This document shows positions 58,956 to 64,000 of a DNA stretch of 64,000 nt, piece by piece (position 1 is the stretch's first letter; each line of letters begins with the position of its first letter). The stretch is taken from contig LATX02000174.1 of assembly GCA_001466705.2 (NCBI GenBank), positions 496,001 through 560,000 of the forward strand, read 5' to 3'. Below the pieces are notes generated by a model. The model was not told where the DNA came from and searched no databases. It saw nothing but the letters and a program-made list of their open reading frames with translations. This DNA is from Moniliophthora roreri. Taxonomy: Eukaryota; Basidiomycota; Agaricomycetes; Agaricales; Marasmiaceae. The translations under genes and the position numbers were made by a program.

Positions 58956-60050
58956 CGATACTACAACAACCGTCGTTTCTTACCAGCAGGATTTTCTACT
59001 CGCCATACCTACTATGACGCGTTCCTACCAAGCCCTGACTGTGGCGGCAAATAAGCGAGCACGCGAGTTTGCCTTGGAAGCTATGTCGCGTATCGGCAGA
59101 GAGAAGATCACCCTTTCGGTAAGATAGTGCCCATCGACAGGATCAATGAACCTGGAACCTGAATGTGAGAAATCTAAGAAGAGGTCAAAATTTTCCTTGT
59201 TTCCCTGAATAACTTTACGTCCAATTGCAGGGCGTCATCCCGAGACGAGCGCAAGAGTGAGAGCGTAAGATATGTCGCCCGTCGTGGCGCCTGAAAAAAA
59301 AAAAAAGTTGACAGACAGAAGAGTCTCCGAGTGACTCTCAGGTTCGCCTTCCTTCCAAATGCCACAACTCGTGTCTGAACGCTCGACTTTGTGCGGAATA
59401 CCCTCTGCCCAGGAACATATTAAATCACAGAAGCAACAAAGCAGCTGCTGCCCTCTTTGGGACGTCATCAGGACTCGGTCTAGATCAAGGGAAGCCAAAA
59501 GAAAAAAAAAAACAGACTCGAGTTCATTTCCGACAAGCAAGGAGATCTCGGTGAATAACCATGTTCAGCGGTGTTTTCCGGGACCCCGAGCGGCTAAGCG
59601 AGAAGAGACACGCTCGCCGCCCCTCAAAAACCCACTATCCTAATGGTTTATTGGACGATAAGCAAATTTTGATGCGCGTATCCCGGCTGTATGGTTCGAA
59701 AACTTGATTGACATCACCCTCGAAATGAGGTTTCTCATCAACGTTCGTCCAGATGACGAATCATAATGGCCACGGTCAAGGTCTACTCACCGCCTGGTGT
59801 TCTCGATAGACAGGCGGCAGTCAGCGTTGATGGTACGGGTCCAGTTCCTGTCGTACGTACCTCGGTTCAGGCGGCTCGTTCTGGTCACGCATCCCGTCGG
59901 ACCAACATTTTGTAAATACGCGATGTCTTTCATGAGCGTGCTCGGAAGATATTCGGGAGTGGACGTTTGTCGTTCCTGGATCCAAACTCCGTGGATGGAG
60001 ACTCAGAATTGGGACGCGTGAGCTTGGAGTTGAAAGGGGTGGTACTTCTC
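58956..60050. other. Non-coding region with poly(A) tracts
   Basis: It contains A13 at 59294-59306 and A11 at 59502-59512. No protein gene is supported; open frames lack motifs and consistent splicing. Confidence 0.4.
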
Positions 60051-60059
60051 GATAAAGGT

Positions 60060-60860
60060 CTTGATGGTCAGCCGACGAGGGTACTCTCGAGTCCAATGCT
60101 CAGGGGCTCCAAATACAAGCCTCGAGCTTAGAGTTTGGTTGAGTACGATAACGGACTTCTTCACCGAAGAAGCACGAGTGGCACTGATCGATAAACGAAT
60201 GAATGAGCAATCACATTGGAGGTGACAGGAGTACCCACGAAATCATCTCGGATTCATGAACAAGCCCGTGGAGATTGGTGTAGATGAAGGACATGAGAAT
60301 GGAGCTTCAGAGAACACGAAGAGCTGAGATGGCCTTGTCAACGATTGAATGGATGACTCTCTGGTGATGATAACAGGAACGGGAGTACTCACGACATCCA
60401 CTGTTCGGGTGCGCCAAATACCATATATGAAGGCGTGATAACGAAGCTTCTTCACCTCATAGGACCTCATCGACGAACGGATAAATGAGTATTTCATTGA
60501 AGGGGGCACCCCAGAACTCTTGCAGCCTTTCGAATCCACGTACATCGACGTCCGAGCTTGGGTTTGGGGTCGATGCGAAAGGCGTCACAATGGTGCCTTT
60601 CTATCAGAGAAGACAAAAAATCTACTATGACCCTTTTGATGAATGAACAAGTTTCACGAAACTGCAGGTCACAGGAATGCTCACATCGAAGCAGCAGCAT
60701 TAGGATGACGTGAGCCCTCACCACCAAAATCGGGTGCGAGAACAGACGGGCTCGTAGGCGGCAAATCCAGTTCGTTGGAGTTGGCATGTTGTAACGCAGG
60801 GACGTAACAACGGTTCTTCTCCACAGAAAAACGAGACAAGTATACATGGTGAATGCTATT
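60060..60860 (-). repeat. Degenerate ~0.3-0.36-kb repeat, three units
   Basis: Related minus-strand segments occur three times. The motif (G)TGxAGAAGxxCxxTTATC-like lies near 60804, 60438 and 60147, each preceded by a TTCATTCRTT-like motif and followed by GTATTTGG/GATTTTGG and GTGAGTACTCCC-like sequence. One unit has a reasonable GTGAGT donor and an open stretch (EVKKLRYHAFIYGIWRTRTVDV is 22 codons, around 60395-60465). It could be repeated exons of an intron-rich gene or a non-coding tandem repeat. Confidence 0.4.
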
Positions 60861-63800
60861 CATGAACAAATCACTTTCGCGGCTACAGTGTACGTGAAAG
60901 GATACCGACCGCGAAAAACGTTCCGAACACGAGAATAGCCCGGAGCACGAATTCAGCAGCGCATGCTGGCTACCTAAACTCCATACATGAATATTAATCA
61001 CCAAATGAGAAACATAATTTAAGATAGCTTCGGAGGAAGATGAATGCCAGCTCACCAAAGAGGCCTTCCGAGTAGCAAATAACAAGTTACAACGACTACG
61101 CCAACCGCCGTCGTAAAAATAGAAACGTCTGCGTCTGTATCGAAGCTTGAGGGTACTAGCTCGGAATTTGGCATGATACCTTCCGAACTAGACGGGCCTA
61201 TCTTTAAAAGAGACAACGGCTAGACTGGAACGTACTACTATTCGGAAATGAAAAAAAAAAAAAGAGAGACGTTTTCACCTCTCTCAAGAATACCCACCCA
61301 GCTGCATTGTTACGCGTCCACGTTTACTGACAGCTTGGAACAGAAAGCCAGAGTCTCTTCATCATCTTCATCATCAACCTTCCAGGTTTGAGCAGAAGGA
61401 TGCTTGAATGCAGGATAACCTCGAATCGAATCATGGAACGCTAGGTAGCCAGCTCTAAAAATAGCTCGCTTCGCTTGGAAGCATTACTGAGTTCGAAGCG
61501 AACCTTCCGTGAACCGTCCTCGAGAAGCAAAAAGGAATGCTACTTGAAAAATGTGGTCGTGTGATCGACAAGTATCAAGATTCTTTTCTTCACAAAAAAA
61601 AAAAAAAAACACGATCACAGCTGGCATTCTATAAGATGAATCAATCTCGCAAGAATGCAGACCTTTGTATGTTACTCACAAGGTTGGTAGCGAACACTGT
61701 GTTAAAAATAGCTACAAGCACAAGCGTGAGTCTTGAGCCGGAAATGAACATGAAGCGACCCGAGGAGGGGTATTGAAAATCTTGTTCAGTTTCGTCATCG
61801 AACCTTCCCTGAATTCCATGAACAAAACAAGAATAATCGAGGTTACACCGCCAATGTGTCCTGACCTCCTCACGAGGTCATAGGGCTGATGTCGTGCGAT
61901 CTCCCCCGCTCGCCAATGCTTGACCTCAGAAGATGTCGAAAAATCGATTCGTTGACCTCCTACGAGACCCCGGGTTCGATCAGGATTCCGCGCGGGTAGC
62001 AATGCCATCACGGCTTGCATTACGGCTCACCTTTTTATGGTTCCTATTCCGTGCTGCCGATCCTTTCGCTTTTGAATCATTCCAATTTTTAAGTGCGGCA
62101 AACGCATATATCATTAATGAATCTAGACTACAGAGTACAACACGGTGGGTCTAAGCTACCATAAGTCCCCTCGAATTTAGAGACTCTGTATATATGACGA
62201 CAATTACCTGCAGCAATACTATGTCAGTAAGTTGCCCTTTGTAAGTGAACAGTTCAAGACCTACTTGCTTTGCGACACTTCTAGCTTGAAGTTGCGGCAG
62301 AGATCTGCTCATGTAAGTTAGTGACAATGAGATGAGATGGGATGTATTGACTTACCATGAACAGAATCCAGGAACTTAGAGGAAAAAATTGCTGAAGTTC
62401 AAAAGTCTGAGAGGGAGAACGTGGGATTAGAGAGCAAGAGTGTTTTAAAGTCAATCGTCTTTTATGCCACGTCAAAAAATCAAACACTGGCAAATATCGG
62501 TAAGGGAGGGTACAAAACTGTTGAAGCGGAAGGCTTTACGTGCCGTTGGAGGCTATTGGCTGGGGCCGCCGCTTATATTCTGAGGCGCGCTCGGTTTTGC
62601 AGTCATGCCATGCGACTTCTCGTGCCCAGGGTTCCAGACCTCTGACGAGCTCAAATCGAGGTCCTCCGAGGTCCCAGCACGATGTCCCTCAACCTCTCGC
62701 TATGAGGTCAAACCGACATCTGACCACTTTGGTGGTGTAGTTGGAAAGTTTAACGGAACAACGACGGATAAGTAAGCGAATTCACCGATACCGACAGCTT
62801 GATTGGAAGCCGAGTGAACAGAAAGCGAGTTGGTGTGATCCATGGAGGAAAATCCTGGGGGCGGCGGCTTTGTTCAATTCCAATTTACGGGAGCTGTAAA
62901 TTTCTAATTTCTATCATGAGCCAGAAACGGAACGAATAGATTAGGATCTAGATGTCGAATCTTTTGTCGTTCAAGAAACGAGGGTGAAAAGAATTCCTTT
63001 CACAAATACAGTAGTAACGGTGGTAGTGAGGTATGCCTTGAAGGATGGCGTTCGAATCCTGAGCTTCAAATTACGGGTACACGCATACGCGTACGGAAGG
63101 ACACTCGATACGGCGGTAAACATCCTCCGAGCCTCACAAGCTGCAATCCGATTGCTCTAATTGGATCGACGAGAATAACTCGTCCCGAGTCGAGATTCAA
63201 TGTCCTATGGGGAATTCAGAGCGAATGACATTCGAGGTCGGGGATAAGAATACACACACACTACTGTATCATGCTGACTGATAGTTGGGGGTCAGCGGCT
63301 TTCCAAACGCCTTGCAGACTTGCTTTCTGTGGTTTAGGGGGCTGGCCGTTCCCAATTTGAAGTACCTCATTCAACAGCTTTAGAAATCAATCATTCCAGG
63401 CAATCGATCCGACGTCTATAGTTAGGAGGGCTCACCTCTGAATATTGAATCCCAAGACTTGTACTGCGGACAGTAGTGAATGGAGAAATCAACGCCTGGC
63501 GTCCGAATTCCATAGCCATGACAGTGTTGAAAAAGAAAATAAAAATCGGCGGCCGTCAATTACCTTCCTAGTCAACGTCAAGTGCTTAGTGCATACTTGT
63601 CCAAGTTCTCTCACCTTTGTATTACGCGTCTGAGAATATAGAGAAATGATACATGTCTTGACGTCCAGAAATACGCAGGTTCGCAAGTTGCAAGATCACG
63701 TTCCGAAGTGGTGGCATATACGCATCAATCTTTAATTCCGCAGCCACTGCCACGGAACTTTGTATACGCGTCCGCATGTCTTTTCCCTCTTTTGCAGTGC

Positions 63801-64000
63801 AAAATGGTCCGCAGCACATCAAAGAATATGATCGCGCTTGGTGATTTGGAGTGTTGGCCCCCTAAAAAAAAAAAGTGGTCGTGATCATCACACCAAATAT
63901 TGCATTGCAAACCATTGACTGACTGAGTGCGGATATCCTAACTATATGTACGTGCAAAATTACCATTACCATTAGATACCATCGTTCAGATGGGGGGGGG
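60861..64000. other. Right end, no supportable gene
   Basis: About 3.1 kb of mixed sequence with A13 at 61251-61263, A16 at 61594-61609 and A11 at 63864-63874. Several open frames exist on both strands but none shows a domain, signal or spliceable continuation. The last nine bases are G, which may be low-quality sequence at a contig end. Confidence 0.4.

Noticed and set aside
61964..61985. Second B-box-like GGGTTCGATCAGG motif
   Set aside because: No matching stems or A box.
63048..63059. Possible tRNA or SINE from a GTTCGAATCC B-box-like motif
   Set aside because: No cloverleaf can be folded around it and the nearest A-box-like motif is too close; probably chance.
63992..64000. Terminal G run as a telomere
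   Set aside because: No TTAGGG-type repeats; more likely low-quality sequence at a contig end or window edge.
1..64000. CRISPR arrays, bacterial operons, riboswitches
   Set aside because: Spliced nuclear fungal genes throughout; no regularly spaced identical repeats were seen.

Overview
The window looks like nuclear DNA from an agaricomycete-type basidiomycete fungus. Genes are split by many short introns (about 41-60 nt). There is a complete fungal Dicer, intron-containing nuclear tRNA-Tyr genes, an adjacent PAD1/FDC1 pair, and several protein families I associate with mushroom-forming fungi. The species cannot be named from the sequence.

Layout. (1) 0.2-7.8 kb: four copies of a DJ-1/PfpI (isonitrile-hydratase-like) gene. 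Only the second (1562-2413, minus) is intact; the others carry a nonsense codon, frameshifts or heavy decay. (2) 7.9-14.0 kb: three intact housekeeping or metabolic genes. PAD1 (minus) and FDC1 (plus) are divergent, followed by cytosolic glutamyl-tRNA synthetase. Pad1 makes the prenylated FMN cofactor that Fdc1 needs to decarboxylate phenylacrylic acids. (3) 14.06-14.77 kb: a short element with 13-bp terminal inverted repeats. (4) 14.8-40.67 kb: an AT-rich, CpG-poor island of nested retrotransposon debris. It holds four copies of a ~1.75-kb LTR (two of them head to head), a CSC1-type channel fragment, an unknown intron-containing repeated gene, a gag-like region, a broken Ty3/gypsy chromovirus pol and a gag with a CCHC knuckle. 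Four single N bases mark assembly joins, and two of them create exact artificial duplications of 790 and 1141 bp. (5) 40.7-48.6 kb: a tandemly duplicated seven-transmembrane gene (one copy intact at 383 aa, one broken) and a damaged MFS transporter. (6) 49-53.4 kb: a retroelement-associated hypothetical gene with one stop codon, a tRNA-Tyr gene, a CAP/PR-1-like remnant and a broken carboxymuconolactone-decarboxylase-like gene with a partial second copy. (7) 53.7-58.4 kb: an intact Dicer of 1408 aa in 8 exons. (8) 58.6-64 kb: a second tRNA-Tyr, a tRNA-Tyr-derived pseudogene, repeated poly(A) tracts and a degenerate ~0.3-kb repeat, but no convincing protein gene.

Functionally the intact genes are PAD1 plus FDC1 (aromatic acid detoxification), GluRS (translation), one DJ-1-like enzyme, one 7-TM membrane protein and Dicer (RNA silencing). 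I found no clear evidence of a wholly new system. The most notable points are the decaying DJ-1 array, the head-to-head LTR foldback in the same window as Dicer, the catalytic-site intron in Dicer, the tRNA-Tyr pseudogene with a changed anticodon, and the assembly artefacts.
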